Shown here piece after piece: positions 22,612-31,294 of a stretch of DNA of 32,472 bases. A model generated the notes under the pieces. It searched no databases, was not told the DNA's origin, and worked only from the letters and a program-made list of their open reading frames with translations. The number at the start of each line of letters is the position of its first letter. Within the stretch, counting starts at the first letter, position 1. A program made the translations under genes and the position numbers. Location: assembly GCA_023418315.1 (NCBI GenBank), contig JAEZZY010000073.1, forward strand, positions 1-32,472. The letters are read 5' to 3'. The stretch is from Bacteroidota bacterium (GTDB lineage: Bacteria > Bacteroidota > Bacteroidia > Chitinophagales > Chitinophagaceae).

Positions 22612-23700
22612 TTATTCAACATATACATTCAATTCCGAAATTGCTTTCTTAGGGCTTTTATATTCGAACTTGGTGATCTTTTGATTGTCTTTTATTTTGC
22701 GAATACCTTCCAGCACTATTTTATCTTGCTCGGAAATCCCGCCTTTCACGATGTATAAATCCGGCATTTCGGCGGCTATGGAAATCTCTTTCTGATGCAC
22801 CATTTTGTTTTTATCCACTACAAACACATACTTTTTTTCAAGTACTTCAAACGTTGCTTTTTGTGGAATGATAAGTGCGTTCAGATAAGGAACAGTCATT
22901 TCAATGGTGCCGGTTTCACCGTGTCTTAGCAAACCTTTCGGATTGGGAAAAGTGGCGCGGAACGAAATATTGCCGGTTTCATTGTTGAAATCAGCTTCGA
23001 TGGTTTCCACGATGCCGGAGTATTCAAATTGCTCGTTATTCGCCATGCGCAGCCTTACGTTTATCTTGCCGGTGTCCTTAGCCGCAGAGGTTTTATAGTT
23101 CAGATATTCGGCTTCCGGCACGTTATAATAAACCCACATCTTGCTGTTGTCGGAAAGCTCGGTGAGCAGGTCTCCTTCTTCTAAAAGACTTCCCTGCCTT
23201 ACATGAAAACGATCTATAATGCCGTCAAACGGTGCGCGGATTTGTGTAAATCCTAAATGTGCCGCATACAACGCCACTTCCGCCTTTGCCTTGGCGAGCT
23301 TTGCTTTTGCCAGCGCCAGTTCATTGGGCGAAACCACATTTTTATCGGCAAGCACCTGTGTGTTTTGCACTTCTATTTGCGCCGCCTGCGTTTCCGCCTG
23401 TGCTCGTTGCAGCTCTGCCTGATATACTTTCGGCATGATCTGAAACAGCAGTTGGCCGGCTTTTACCTGTTGCCCTTCATCTATGTATATTTTTTCCAGA
23501 TAGCCTCGTTCTTGCGACCGCAATTCTATATGGCGTATGGAATGAATCTGGCACACATAGTCCTTTACCACAGATGTATCCATCCGTGCGGGGCTTGTAA
23601 CCAGAAATTTTGTGGATTCTTCTTTTTCTTCCTTTCGGGATGTACAGCTTGTATGGCATACCAAGGTAAACAGATACGCCCAAAGAATGCTTCTTTTCAT
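22612..23700 (-). CDS. RND efflux periplasmic adaptor (membrane fusion protein)
   Basis: 362 aa. Lipoprotein signal ending LVCHTSC, so lipid-anchored to the inner membrane. The first lipoyl half-motif is IELRSQERGYLEKIYIDEGQQVKAGQLLFQI, then an alpha-hairpin (AELQRAQAETQAAQIEVQNTQV...NELALAKAKLAKAKAEVALYAAHL), the second half-motif FTQIRAPFDGIIDRFHVRQGSLLEEGDLL, a beta-barrel (YYNVPEAEYLNY to GIVETIEADFNNETGNISFRATFPNPKGLLRHGETGTIEM) and the membrane-proximal domain. This is the standard AcrA/MexA architecture. First gene of the operon with the pump 30 nt downstream. No TAnnTTTG promoter was found in the upstream 370 nt. Confidence 0.95.
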   Translation of the reverse strand: MKRSILWAYLFTLVCHTSCTSRKEEKEESTKFLVTSPARMDTSVVKDYVCQIHSIRHIELRSQERGYLEKIYIDEGQQVKAGQLLFQIMPKVYQAELQRAQAETQAAQIEVQNTQVLADKNVVSPNELALAKAKLAKAKAEVALYAAHLGFTQIRAPFDGIIDRFHVRQGSLLEEGDLLTELSDNSKMWVYYNVPEAEYLNYKTSAAKDTGKINVRLRMANNEQFEYSGIVETIEADFNNETGNISFRATFPNPKGLLRHGETGTIEMTVPYLNALIIPQKATFEVLEKKYVFVVDKNKMVHQKEISIAAEMPDLYIVKGGISEQDKIVLEGIRKIKDNQKITKFEYKSPKKAISELNVYVE

Positions 23701-24073
23701 CTGAAAATAGTTGATTTGTTTATTTGCGGACAGAGGGCGGCGTTCACAAGAGGCAATCGTAGTTTTTAAGCCTTGTTGTAGGGAGCCGTCCTCATATTCG
23801 GTGCTTTTTTTTAGCTAATGAATTAGGATGGGGTGGATGCTGTTTAAGGGATTTTTATATTTCATGGGAGAGAATGAACGGGCGGTACGCCTGTAGGGTG
23901 GGTTGTTTCCTGTTGTCCGGTCATTACACAGAAAATAGATCGCGGGAGATTTTTTGGAGCATCACCTGCAGCCTGCCTATGAAGCTATAGTGGCGATGGC
24001 ACCGTTCATCGGAGGATTGCTATGGAGCAATACCCCTAACGCGGTCTTATCCCTATGGATGGATGAAAAAATA
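23701..24073. other. 373-nt intergenic region upstream of the efflux operon
   Basis: No convincing gene, terminator or promoter consensus is seen. A plus-strand frame (23939-24085) is open for 48 codons but has no plausible ATG start. The efflux operon's promoter presumably lies in the 23700-23850 part, which is A/T-rich. The G+C-rich 23980-24060 part carries no recognised riboswitch core. Confidence 0.5.
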
Positions 24074-24454
24074 TCAGAGTCTTAATACCCGTTGCCGGAG
24101 GTAGAGTGGCAAAGCGGAGCCTATAAAAGGCGCGTGAGACTTGGCAAATAAAGAATGGTTCTTGCCGTTTAATGCGCGGCTGCTATGATGTGCTAACCAA
24201 GAAAGGCAGGTGGGTGTCCCGGTTAGGGAAGCTGGTTCGATAGGTTCGTTTTCACTATCAGCAGAGTCGTTGGTTTCATCTGTTGCTACGAAATGAAATT
24301 CGGCTATGCTTTTAAGAAAATCATCGCGGTCTTGCTCGAAATGAAGACCGGAGGCGGGGAGTGCCTCATTTATATTCCAAGAAGTGGTATTTGCCGGAGC
24401 TACTATATTCAGCAGCATCGTCAGCAGACATACTATATAAGTAACGGCCTTCAT
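24074..24454 (-). CDS. Small secreted protein of unknown function
   Basis: 126 aa from the ATG at 24454. Not recognised. A clear hydrophobic N-terminus (MKAVTYIVCLLTMLLNIVAPA) looks like a signal peptide or single membrane anchor. The rest is polar, acidic in the middle (DETNDSADSENEPIEPAS) and ends HAPFIGSALPLYLRQRVLRL. The shape (short signal, acidic low-complexity middle, hydrophobic-basic end) resembles small periplasmic proteins seen near metal-efflux operons in Bacteroidota, but no family is claimed. It lies between the efflux operon and the metalloprotease on the same strand, with long gaps on both sides, so probably a separate unit. The frame extends to 24481, but 24454 gives the better signal peptide. 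Confidence 0.5.
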   Translation of the reverse strand: MKAVTYIVCLLTMLLNIVAPANTTSWNINEALPASGLHFEQDRDDFLKSIAEFHFVATDETNDSADSENEPIEPASLTGTPTCLSWLAHHSSRALNGKNHSLFAKSHAPFIGSALPLYLRQRVLRL

Positions 24455-24463
24455 TGGAAAGTG

Positions 24464-24495
24464 CAAAGGTATAAACAGCAATCAAAATGCAGCAA
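24464..24495 (-). promoter_or_regulatory. Candidate promoter of the small secreted protein gene
   Basis: On the minus strand TTG (24493-24495) and TACCTTTG (24464-24471) are 21 nt apart, a full Bacteroidota -33/-7 match. The predicted start would be only about 5 nt before the ATG at 24454, giving a nearly leaderless mRNA. Confidence 0.4.
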
Positions 24496-24553
24496 CCGGA
24501 AGCCCAAAGAATGGTTAAAGTTCAAAGGAAAAATGAATTTTTACCGCCGAGCC

Positions 24554-26806
24554 TTATTCCACTACAAATTTCTTCGTGCTGCGTTCTTTGTTTTTTACAT
24601 CGGTGAGCTGCATATAATACATGCCTTTCGCCCAGTGGCTTACATTCAACTTTTCCTCTTTTGCTACTTTGCCGCTCCATACCTGCTGGCCTATGGTGTT
24701 GACTACTTGTACGCTCAGTTCATGGTCATGTTCATTTTTTATATGCAGTTCTTTACTTGCCGGTATAGGGAATAATTGTACCTTATCCTTCCAGGCAACG
24801 GTAGCGATATGAGTGGCAGGAGGCAGGTTCGGATCATTGGTAATGCTAAAGTTGAAATTGCTGATGTTGAAGAATACATTTCCTGCTCCTTTTATCTTCA
24901 CCCTTGCGGTGGCGGTAGTCGGTACGTTAGGGACAGTAAGCGCTTCCGAGCCGTCATTTACTACATTTTGGGCAATGGTATAGGGGTAGGTATGCCCGCC
25001 ATCTACCGAAAGATAAATGTCCACATGAGATGCGTTAATAGGAGCTGCATCGGTGCCTGCCACATCCCAGGTGATGGTTTCGGTAGTGCCGCCGGTCCAG
25101 TTTATGACCGGTGCGTTGGGATAAATCACTGTAAAAGGAGCGCCGGTATTGATAACATCCAGGTGAACGGTATCTTGGGAAATCATAAATGAGCCGAACG
25201 TCCCAATCATATCACGTACGGTAAGGATGAAGGTAAGATAGCGGCTGTTTTGCGCCGGTTGCTCTCCTTTTCCGCTAAGGTTGGTAATAGGAGGAAAAAC
25301 CCGTGTGGTGGAAAGTGAGGGAGCATCAGACCGGAAGATGGGGCCTTTGGTGAGGGTAGTAGAATGAGAAGCTCTGAAATCACCCAGATTCCATTGTTCC
25401 CAGCAATAGGTTAAGACATCGTGGTCTGCATCCACAGCTTCGGGCGCTATTAATTCAAAAGGTGTTTTAGCAGGGATGGGCAAGTTTACCGTCATAGAGG
25501 GAAGGGTGGGTATGCCATTGGCAAGAGGGGTTTGCACCGGGCAGTTAGCCCCATTGCCCAGCGTGATATAATCCGATATTTTTATCAGACTGATGGCATG
25601 GAAATAATCGTCGCTGTGGTTTTGAATATTATCGCTGCTGCCGCATATCCCCGCATAAGCCATGATGGTGGTGCCGCCGCCGGGTTCATAGGCCATCGTG
25701 TTTTCTCCATTTCCGCCGCAAGCGCCGGAGTTGGCATTGAACGTATGGTCGGAGCCAAACTGATGCCCCATTTCATGAGCTACATAGTCTATGTCAAACG
25801 GATCGCCCAGCGGAGCAGAAGAACCGGTAACGCCCCGTGCTTTATTATTGTTGCTGCATACGCAACCCAATTGGGCTATGCCACCGCCGCCTGTGCTGAA
25901 TACATGCCCGATGTCATAATTGGCAGCGCCGATTAGGTTGGTAACTGTTGTTTGATTTTGAGAGAGCATAGCGCCACCGTTGGAGTTGCTATAGGGGTCG
26001 GTGCCGCTCAGGTAAATCAGCGTATCATTATTTCCGATTAAAATCATCGTTACGGCAAGCTCCCGTTCATATACTCCGTTCACCCGGTTTATGGAAGTAA
26101 CCATAGCGCTCAGCACACCGGCTTTGGTAGGGGCAGGTCCGTCCACAGCTTGTGCGTACTCAATGGTGCAGGCCAGCGCCAGCCTGTAGGTTTTTTGCTG
26201 GGTGCCGTTGGTTTTCGAAGCTATTTTTTTCAAACCGGGGTCTGTGAGGTCTATTTCTTCCTCCCCCCATGCTTCCTCATCTCTTATTACCTCGCAACTC
26301 ATATATTTCCCTTCCGGGCGCGGATAATCTTTTTTATAATAGCAGATATAAAAGCCGTCTTCCACATGGCTATAAGGGTCTATAAAATAGGTATTCGTTC
26401 CGTCGAATATTTTGGCATGTACGCCTTTATAGGTAATGTCCAGTTTAAGGGTTGCATTTTTATCGTCTATAGCATATCCGGTAAAAGTTTTAATGCCGGA
26501 ATATTTTTCTGCCAGCGCGGGTTCCATCATCGGCGTCTGCCAGATTTTATAGGTACGGAAACTGCCGTCGGGCTGAGGCAGGTCAAAATCTTGTGCTCCG
26601 CTCCTGCCTTCGGGAAGGGCAAGCAAAGCGGGCTTCAGCATGGCGCTGTTCAGATAAAAACTACTATAGGTATGGGGGAAAAGCCGGCGCTCTCCTTTTG
26701 TGGTTACGTGTGCATTGGGTATGAATTGCCAGGTGGCTATGCGGGCATACATTTCGGACGATAACGCCATCATTAGCAGAAATAGAAAAATACTTGTATG
26801 TTTCAT
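24554..26806 (-). CDS. Secreted M12B-like zinc metalloprotease with type IX secretion sorting domain
   Basis: 750 aa. Signal peptide (1-21, MKHTSIFLFLLMMALSSEMYA), a propeptide-like region to about 200, then a reprolysin-type catalytic domain with HEMGHQFGSDH (344-354; ligands His344, His348, His354, catalytic Glu345) and a Met-turn at IMAYAG (Met382). A second MAY occurs ten residues earlier (NTMAYEPGGG). Ig-like or fibronectin-like beta domains fill about 430-660 (TGGTTETITWDVAGTDAAPINASHVDIYLS). The last ~75 residues (VQLFPIPASKELHIKN...GMYYMQLTDVKNKERSTKKFVVE) are a type A C-terminal sorting domain used by the type IX system. Exported, then surface-attached or released; likely degrades external proteins. 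The ATG at 26806 is preferred over 26821. Many Cys in the catalytic domain suggest disulfides. Confidence 0.93.
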   Translation of the reverse strand: MKHTSIFLFLLMMALSSEMYARIATWQFIPNAHVTTKGERRLFPHTYSSFYLNSAMLKPALLALPEGRSGAQDFDLPQPDGSFRTYKIWQTPMMEPALAEKYSGIKTFTGYAIDDKNATLKLDITYKGVHAKIFDGTNTYFIDPYSHVEDGFYICYYKKDYPRPEGKYMSCEVIRDEEAWGEEEIDLTDPGLKKIASKTNGTQQKTYRLALACTIEYAQAVDGPAPTKAGVLSAMVTSINRVNGVYERELAVTMILIGNNDTLIYLSGTDPYSNSNGGAMLSQNQTTVTNLIGAANYDIGHVFSTGGGGIAQLGCVCSNNNKARGVTGSSAPLGDPFDIDYVAHEMGHQFGSDHTFNANSGACGGNGENTMAYEPGGGTTIMAYAGICGSSDNIQNHSDDYFHAISLIKISDYITLGNGANCPVQTPLANGIPTLPSMTVNLPIPAKTPFELIAPEAVDADHDVLTYCWEQWNLGDFRASHSTTLTKGPIFRSDAPSLSTTRVFPPITNLSGKGEQPAQNSRYLTFILTVRDMIGTFGSFMISQDTVHLDVINTGAPFTVIYPNAPVINWTGGTTETITWDVAGTDAAPINASHVDIYLSVDGGHTYPYTIAQNVVNDGSEALTVPNVPTTATARVKIKGAGNVFFNISNFNFSITNDPNLPPATHIATVAWKDKVQLFPIPASKELHIKNEHDHELSVQVVNTIGQQVWSGKVAKEEKLNVSHWAKGMYYMQLTDVKNKERSTKKFVVE

Positions 26807-26909
26807 GATAAATATTGGCATCTAAATTAATGATTGTTTTTTACTTGTTTGGGCTAAATAGTAGTGGCATTATTTTATGATAATTGTCTTTAAACCTAAA
26901 TTTTATATC

Positions 26910-27698
26910 ATGAAAAAAATCGGGTACAGCGTTTTGGCTTCCGTGCTTATTTTCGGTAGCAGTTGCAATCGTTATTATTACAAACCCAATGCGGTGAATG
27001 CGCCTATGTTTACCGATGGCGGACAGTTTCATGTGGCGGGTGCAGGCATGAGCAGCCATGTAGAGGACAACAATGAAGGCGGTCATTCTTATTTTTTTGA
27101 TGTGCAAGCTGCATTCTCTCCTCTAAAACATCTGGGTTTTATAGGCAATTACAGCACCTATGCTTATCGTCCGGATGATATAGACTATGTAGCAGGGCAT
27201 GTGGATGCCGATGCGCATTTGGCGGAAGCAGGTGTGGGTACTTATATCGTAGGGGGCAAAGGGAAAGCAAAGATGGTGGCGGATATTTATGTAGGAGGTG
27301 GTGCGGGAAGGGTTAAAAGCGATGTGGACATGAACGTAACACGCCTGTTTTTGCAACCCGGTATTGCCATGCGCCATCCGGCTGTGGATGTGGGCTTTAA
27401 TATGCGGATAAGCAATGTGAAATATTCCGATCTGGACGATAACGGACGCGGCATAGGCTACCTTACCGATCAAAATCTTTTTGACCCGCAGCGCAACCGG
27501 CGTATTGATGAAGGCAGTTATTTCTTTGTAGAACCGGCCTTCACTGTTCGTACCGGCTATAGATTCATAAAAGCACAGTTTCAATGGGTGCTTGCCGCCG
27601 AATTGTCAAATGTGCGCTGGAACTATAATGGGGGAAGATTTACCGTAGGTCTTCATTTTAGTTTGGAAGATGCTTTGCAAATGGCAAAAGGAAACTAA
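26910..27698 (+). CDS. Outer-membrane beta-barrel lipoprotein, function unknown
   Basis: 262 aa from the ATG at 26910. The N-terminus MKKIGYSVLASVLIFGSSC is a lipoprotein signal (SSC). The rest is a run of amphipathic strands with Gly/aromatic girdles (HLAEAGVGTYIVGGKGKAKMVADIYVGGGAGRV, FLQPGIAMRHPAVDVGFNMRIS, FFVEPAFTVRTGYRFIKAQFQWVLAAEL, GGRFTVGLHFSLEDAL), like a small outer-membrane barrel. No specific family recognised. The frame is open to 26877, but 26910 fits the signal. It is the only rightward gene between 9308 and the right edge, transcribed away from the metalloprotease; the 104-nt gap between them has no clear promoter consensus. It converges on the threonine aldolase gene with only 28 nt between and no evident terminator. 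Confidence 0.82.
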   Translation: MKKIGYSVLASVLIFGSSCNRYYYKPNAVNAPMFTDGGQFHVAGAGMSSHVEDNNEGGHSYFFDVQAAFSPLKHLGFIGNYSTYAYRPDDIDYVAGHVDADAHLAEAGVGTYIVGGKGKAKMVADIYVGGGAGRVKSDVDMNVTRLFLQPGIAMRHPAVDVGFNMRISNVKYSDLDDNGRGIGYLTDQNLFDPQRNRRIDEGSYFFVEPAFTVRTGYRFIKAQFQWVLAAELSNVRWNYNGGRFTVGLHFSLEDALQMAKGN

Positions 27699-27726
27699 TT
27701 TGTTTTTCCTTAAAAAAATCTACATC

Positions 27727-28758
27727 CTATCTACTAAGCGAAAGAACATGGACAGCTTGTGTAAATTCCTTCACTTCCTTTTCCGTAGTGTCGAATGAGC
27801 ACATAAGACGCACTTCATGCCTGGCTTCGTCCCATACATAAAACGGAAACTGTGCCTGCAAGGAGGCAATCCATTGCGGAGGTAACAGGGCGAATACGGC
27901 ATTGGCTTCTACTGGCATGGTAACGTGCACACCCTTTATCTCTTTTATAGATTGAAATAGCAATTGCGCCATGGCATTCGCGTGCGTGGCGCTTTTCCTC
28001 CATAATTCATCTTTCAGCAAGGCTGCAAATTGCACGGCTATAAAACGGGTTTTGGAGGGCAATTGCATCGTTTGTTTCTGCCGGAAGCGGATGTCCTTCG
28101 CAAGTGTTTTGTTGAATACCACTACGGCTTCTCCATACATCATACCCGCTTTAGTGCCGCCTAAGGAAAGTATATCCACACCGCTATAGGTACTCAGTGC
28201 CGCAAGTGAACAGTTCAACCCTGCTGCGGCATTGAAGAAGCGGGCACCATCCACATGAAGGTAGAGGTCATGCTGCCGGGCAAGCGTGCTTATAGCCTTT
28301 ATTTCCTCCGGCGTATAGACGGTTCCGTATTCGGTGGCTTGTGTAAGCGATATGACTTTGGGCTGGGCAAAATGAATATCTCCTTTGCGAATGATTTTTT
28401 CCGCTAAAGAAGCTGTTTCCAGTTTGCCATAGGCATTGGCGGTTATAGGGATGAACCTGCAACCCGTAAAGGTTTCGGGAGCGGTACTTTCATCATTATA
28501 AAAATGAGCGCTATGGGCGCATAATACCGAGCTGAATGGCGCCACGCATGCACTGATGCTAAGGACATTTGCCCCCGTACCGTTGAAAACATAGAGCACC
28601 TCCACCTCTGTTTCAAATACATCACAAAATTGTTTGCGTAGGTTTTCCGAGACCGGATCATTTCCGTAAGAGGAGGCATGATGGCTATTGGCAAGCTGTA
28701 AGGCTTCCATTACTTCCGGTAGCACCCCGGCATAGTTGTCGCTTGCAAATCCTTTCAT
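27727..28758 (-). CDS. ltaE: Low-specificity L-threonine aldolase family protein
   Basis: 343 aa. PLP-dependent fold-type I enzyme that cleaves threonine/allo-threonine to glycine and acetaldehyde in the cytoplasm. The N-terminus FASDNYAGVLPEVMEAL is the family's substrate-binding opening. The cofactor region includes LYVFNGTGANVLSI, then LYLHVDGARFFNAAAGL (the Asp that holds PLP) and the Schiff-base Lys203 in ILSLGGTKAGMMYGEAVVVF. The length matches the family. An aromatic beta-eliminating lyase relative cannot be fully excluded, but SDNYAG and the GGTK context favour threonine aldolase. It starts 12 nt after the YpfJ-like stop, so probably cotranscribed. Confidence 0.9.
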   Translation of the reverse strand: MKGFASDNYAGVLPEVMEALQLANSHHASSYGNDPVSENLRKQFCDVFETEVEVLYVFNGTGANVLSISACVAPFSSVLCAHSAHFYNDESTAPETFTGCRFIPITANAYGKLETASLAEKIIRKGDIHFAQPKVISLTQATEYGTVYTPEEIKAISTLARQHDLYLHVDGARFFNAAAGLNCSLAALSTYSGVDILSLGGTKAGMMYGEAVVVFNKTLAKDIRFRQKQTMQLPSKTRFIAVQFAALLKDELWRKSATHANAMAQLLFQSIKEIKGVHVTMPVEANAVFALLPPQWIASLQAQFPFYVWDEARHEVRLMCSFDTTEKEVKEFTQAVHVLSLSR

Positions 28759-28770
28759 AAAAAAAACGGG

Positions 28771-29604
28771 TTACATAGCAGCATTGAAGGTATCACCCTG
28801 ATTCATGTCGCCGGAGTCAAATCCTTTTTTAAACCAGTACATGCGTTGCTGCGAAGTGCCGTGTGTAAAGGATTCGGGCACGGCATAGCCTTGGGCTTGC
28901 TTTTGCAGATTATCATCACCTATGGCATGTGCGGCATTGAGGGCTTCTTCAATATCGCCGGGGTCGAGGATGTTTTTCATTTTTTGTGCATGATGCGCCC
29001 ATACGCCTGCGAGGAAATCGGCTTGGAGCTCCAGTTTTACCGACAGGGCGTTGCTTTCTTCCTCGCTTACACGCCCTCTTGCTGCCTGTACTTTACCGGA
29101 TATGCCCAGTATGTTTTGTATATGATGCCCTACTTCATGCGCTACTACATACGCCATAGCAAAATCGCCCGGGGCTTTAAATCGCTGTTGCAATTCATCA
29201 TAAAAGCTAAGGTCTATATACACCCGCTGATCCATAGGGCAGTAAAAAGGACCCGTAGCTGCACTGGCGCCTCCACAGCCACTTTGCACCGTGCCGCTGA
29301 ACAATACCAGATGTGGCTCTTGATACTGGCTGCCGTTTTCCTGAAATAGTTTATTCCACACATCTTCCGTATCTGCCAATACTACTTTTACAAATTTTGC
29401 GGATGCTTCTTGTGCCGCAATTACTTCTTCATTTGCCGGAGTGGATGTATGGGTTTGGTTTAATAGCTGGGACGGATCGCCGCCGAGCAGGTAAACAATC
29501 AATCCTAAGACAAGCACCCCCAGCCCACCGCCTACAATGGTGCTGCCGCCTCTTCCGCGACGGTCTTCTACGTTATCGCTTTCGCGTCTTCCTTGCCAGC
29601 GCAT
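28771..29604 (-). CDS. YpfJ-type neutral zinc metallopeptidase
   Basis: 277 aa. The N-terminus MRWQGRRESDNVEDRRG is the conserved start of the family, followed by one membrane helix (STIVGGGLGVLVLGLIVYLLGG, ~21-42) and a periplasmic domain. The metal site is AYVVAHEVGHHIQNILG (His156, Glu157, His160), with Glu192 in LKLELQADFLAGVWAHH as likely third ligand. The CGGASAATGPFYCPMDQRVYIDLSF segment (109-133) is also diagnostic. Length matches YpfJ. Substrates of the family are not established. Upstream gene is YitT-family, 58 nt away, and threonine aldolase follows after 12 nt. Confidence 0.93.
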   Translation of the reverse strand: MRWQGRRESDNVEDRRGRGGSTIVGGGLGVLVLGLIVYLLGGDPSQLLNQTHTSTPANEEVIAAQEASAKFVKVVLADTEDVWNKLFQENGSQYQEPHLVLFSGTVQSGCGGASAATGPFYCPMDQRVYIDLSFYDELQQRFKAPGDFAMAYVVAHEVGHHIQNILGISGKVQAARGRVSEEESNALSVKLELQADFLAGVWAHHAQKMKNILDPGDIEEALNAAHAIGDDNLQKQAQGYAVPESFTHGTSQQRMYWFKKGFDSGDMNQGDTFNAAM

Positions 29605-29662
29605 AATTTTCGTTTTTGTTTGAAAAGACTAATGTAAGCAATCTGCATAAAAAGGAAGGAAT

Positions 29663-30535
29663 TTATCCGTGTGATGCCTGACGTTTTAGAACTCCGCCCG
29701 CAGCTTCTTTAATAGTGTGGGTAAAGATGAATGCGCGGGGATCCAGCTCATGCACCACATTGCGCATACGGCGCACTTCCAGCCTGGTAATGACGGTAAA
29801 TACAATATCACAATCCTGACTAACGCTAAAGCTGTCTTTTAAAAAACCGCGTTCTCCTTTGTAAATCGTAATGCCCCGTCCCATTTCCAGCACCAGTTTT
29901 TCTTTGATGATTTCGCTTTTGCCGGAGATGATGGTTACGCCGGTAAATTCTTCCAATCCTTCCACCACATAGTCGGTAGTTTTGGTAGCTACATAATAAG
30001 TGAGCATGGCATAGAGCGCCACCTCCAATCCGAAGTGGGAAGCAGCTATAAGGAAGATAACCGCATTCATTCCTAATATAATTTCGCTGATGGTGAAGCC
30101 GGTTTTTTTAAGTGTGTATAGGGCAAGCACTTCCATGCCGTCAATGGCGCAGCCGGCCCGCATGCCCAGCCCAATGCCTACGCCGAGGAAAAAACCGCCA
30201 AAAAGCGAAGCCAGCGCCTTATCGTGTGTGATGACCGGATATTCTAAAAACTGTAGGCAAAGCGCCAGTCCTGCCACACTTGCCAGGGTTTTCCAGGCAA
30301 ATTTTTTATGGATTTGAAAAGCGCCCATGATGATGAAGGGAATATTCAGCAAGATGAGTACGATGCCGAGGTTAAAATGAAATAATTCGTGCAGCAAAAG
30401 GGAAATGCCCGTTACGCCTCCGTCTATAAATTTATTAGGAACTAAAAATCCCTTCATGGCAAATCCGCAAAACAAAATGCCTATAATGATGTAGAGAATA
30501 TCCTGAATAAGGTAGAACCTGTGGGTTTTCTTCAT
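29663..30535 (-). CDS. YitT-family membrane protein (DUF161/DUF2179)
   Basis: 290 aa. Five or six membrane helices, from DILYIIIGILFCGFAMKGFLVPNKFIDGGVTGISLLL through GIVLILLNIPFIIMGAFQI, SLFGGFFLGVGIGLGMRAGCAIDGMEVLAL to FTISEIILGMNAVIFLIAASHFG. The P-x-x-F-x-x-GG-x-T-G and G-x-G-x-G-x-x-x-R-x-G-x-x-x-x-G signatures are those of YitT. The C-terminal cytoplasmic domain (about 205-285, GVTIISGKSEIIKEKLVLEMGRGITIYKG...FTVITRLEVRRMRNVVHELDPRAFIFTH) is the DUF2179 ferredoxin-like fold. Transport or signalling role is not established. It begins 9 nt after the HD-domain gene. Confidence 0.93.
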   Translation of the reverse strand: MKKTHRFYLIQDILYIIIGILFCGFAMKGFLVPNKFIDGGVTGISLLLHELFHFNLGIVLILLNIPFIIMGAFQIHKKFAWKTLASVAGLALCLQFLEYPVITHDKALASLFGGFFLGVGIGLGMRAGCAIDGMEVLALYTLKKTGFTISEIILGMNAVIFLIAASHFGLEVALYAMLTYYVATKTTDYVVEGLEEFTGVTIISGKSEIIKEKLVLEMGRGITIYKGERGFLKDSFSVSQDCDIVFTVITRLEVRRMRNVVHELDPRAFIFTHTIKEAAGGVLKRQASHG

Positions 30536-30544
30536 GAGTATGCG

Positions 30545-31123
30545 CTAATGGATTTTTGACTTGATCGCTGCAAGATATTCATCCTTCTTTGCTTTTCTGC
30601 TATGGATAGCGGTTTCCGTAAAATAATGATGCTTCTCCAAAAACGTTATCTGTAGCTTATTCCATTCGTTTTCGTCCTGAATCATGCCGTAAACAGACAG
30701 CTCATCAAACAGTTTATTGCCTATAATCCAAAAATCTTCCCTGCCCAGATAATCCAGATCGGCATCGGCAAGTATCTGCTCCAGATGTGTATGAGGTGTT
30801 TGCGGGATGCGCGTTGCCATAATCATTCCGCATATTTTTTCTATCTGCTCCGGCGTATAGCCATATTGGGGCAGGTAGTTGCGGGCTATGTTACACGATT
30901 CCTGCTCATGTTCTTTCGGCCCTTTCAGGAAGCCGGAGTCATGAAACAGGGCGGCTGTGAGCAATAGTTTCATGTCTTCTCCGTTCACTCCTTCGCTTTT
31001 GCCTATGGCTTTTGCTGCATTCACCACATCCACCACATGTTCTACGCTATGGTACGACAAATGCCTGGGCAGTTCTTTCTTTAATTTTTGCAGAATAAAT
31101 TTTTTGGCTTCGCTGAATTTCAT
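30545..31123 (-). CDS. HD-domain phosphohydrolase
   Basis: 192 aa from the ATG at 31123. The metal site is HSVEHVVDVVNAA (His29), then LLLTAALFHDSGFLKG with the His61-Asp62 pair, then ADADLDYLGRED with Asp122, the H...HD...D order of HD phosphohydrolases. The segment EHEQESCNIARNYLPQYGYTPEQIEKI is typical of the group near YfbR/metal-dependent hydrolases. Substrate cannot be told; family members cleave nucleotides or cyclic nucleotides. The frame extends to 31171, but 31123 gives a natural N-terminus (MKFSEAKKFILQKLKKELP). First gene of a leftward cluster; the upstream 171 nt to the next gene hold no promoter consensus. Confidence 0.88.
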   Translation of the reverse strand: MKFSEAKKFILQKLKKELPRHLSYHSVEHVVDVVNAAKAIGKSEGVNGEDMKLLLTAALFHDSGFLKGPKEHEQESCNIARNYLPQYGYTPEQIEKICGMIMATRIPQTPHTHLEQILADADLDYLGREDFWIIGNKLFDELSVYGMIQDENEWNKLQITFLEKHHYFTETAIHSRKAKKDEYLAAIKSKIH

Positions 31124-31294
31124 ACCCGAAATGTAGGCTACTAATGTAGCGAATAATCTTTCTAAAATCAATAATCTGCGGAGCTATTGGGTGCTATATC
31201 ATCAGCCGGAACGGGGCAGAAAAGGGTGCGCCACCATCGAATAACGATACGGACGTAGTTTTACGATGAAATTACGAACAGGCTCAGCTCCTTA

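Noticed and set aside
23939..24085. 48-codon open frame in the region upstream of the efflux operon
   Set aside because: It has no plausible ATG start or ribosome-binding region and no recognised similarity; it overlaps the 3' end of the opposite-strand gene.
26150..26764. 204-residue plus-strand frame opposite the metalloprotease
   Set aside because: It is the complement of a clearly coding gene and shows no domain, signal or neighbour support.
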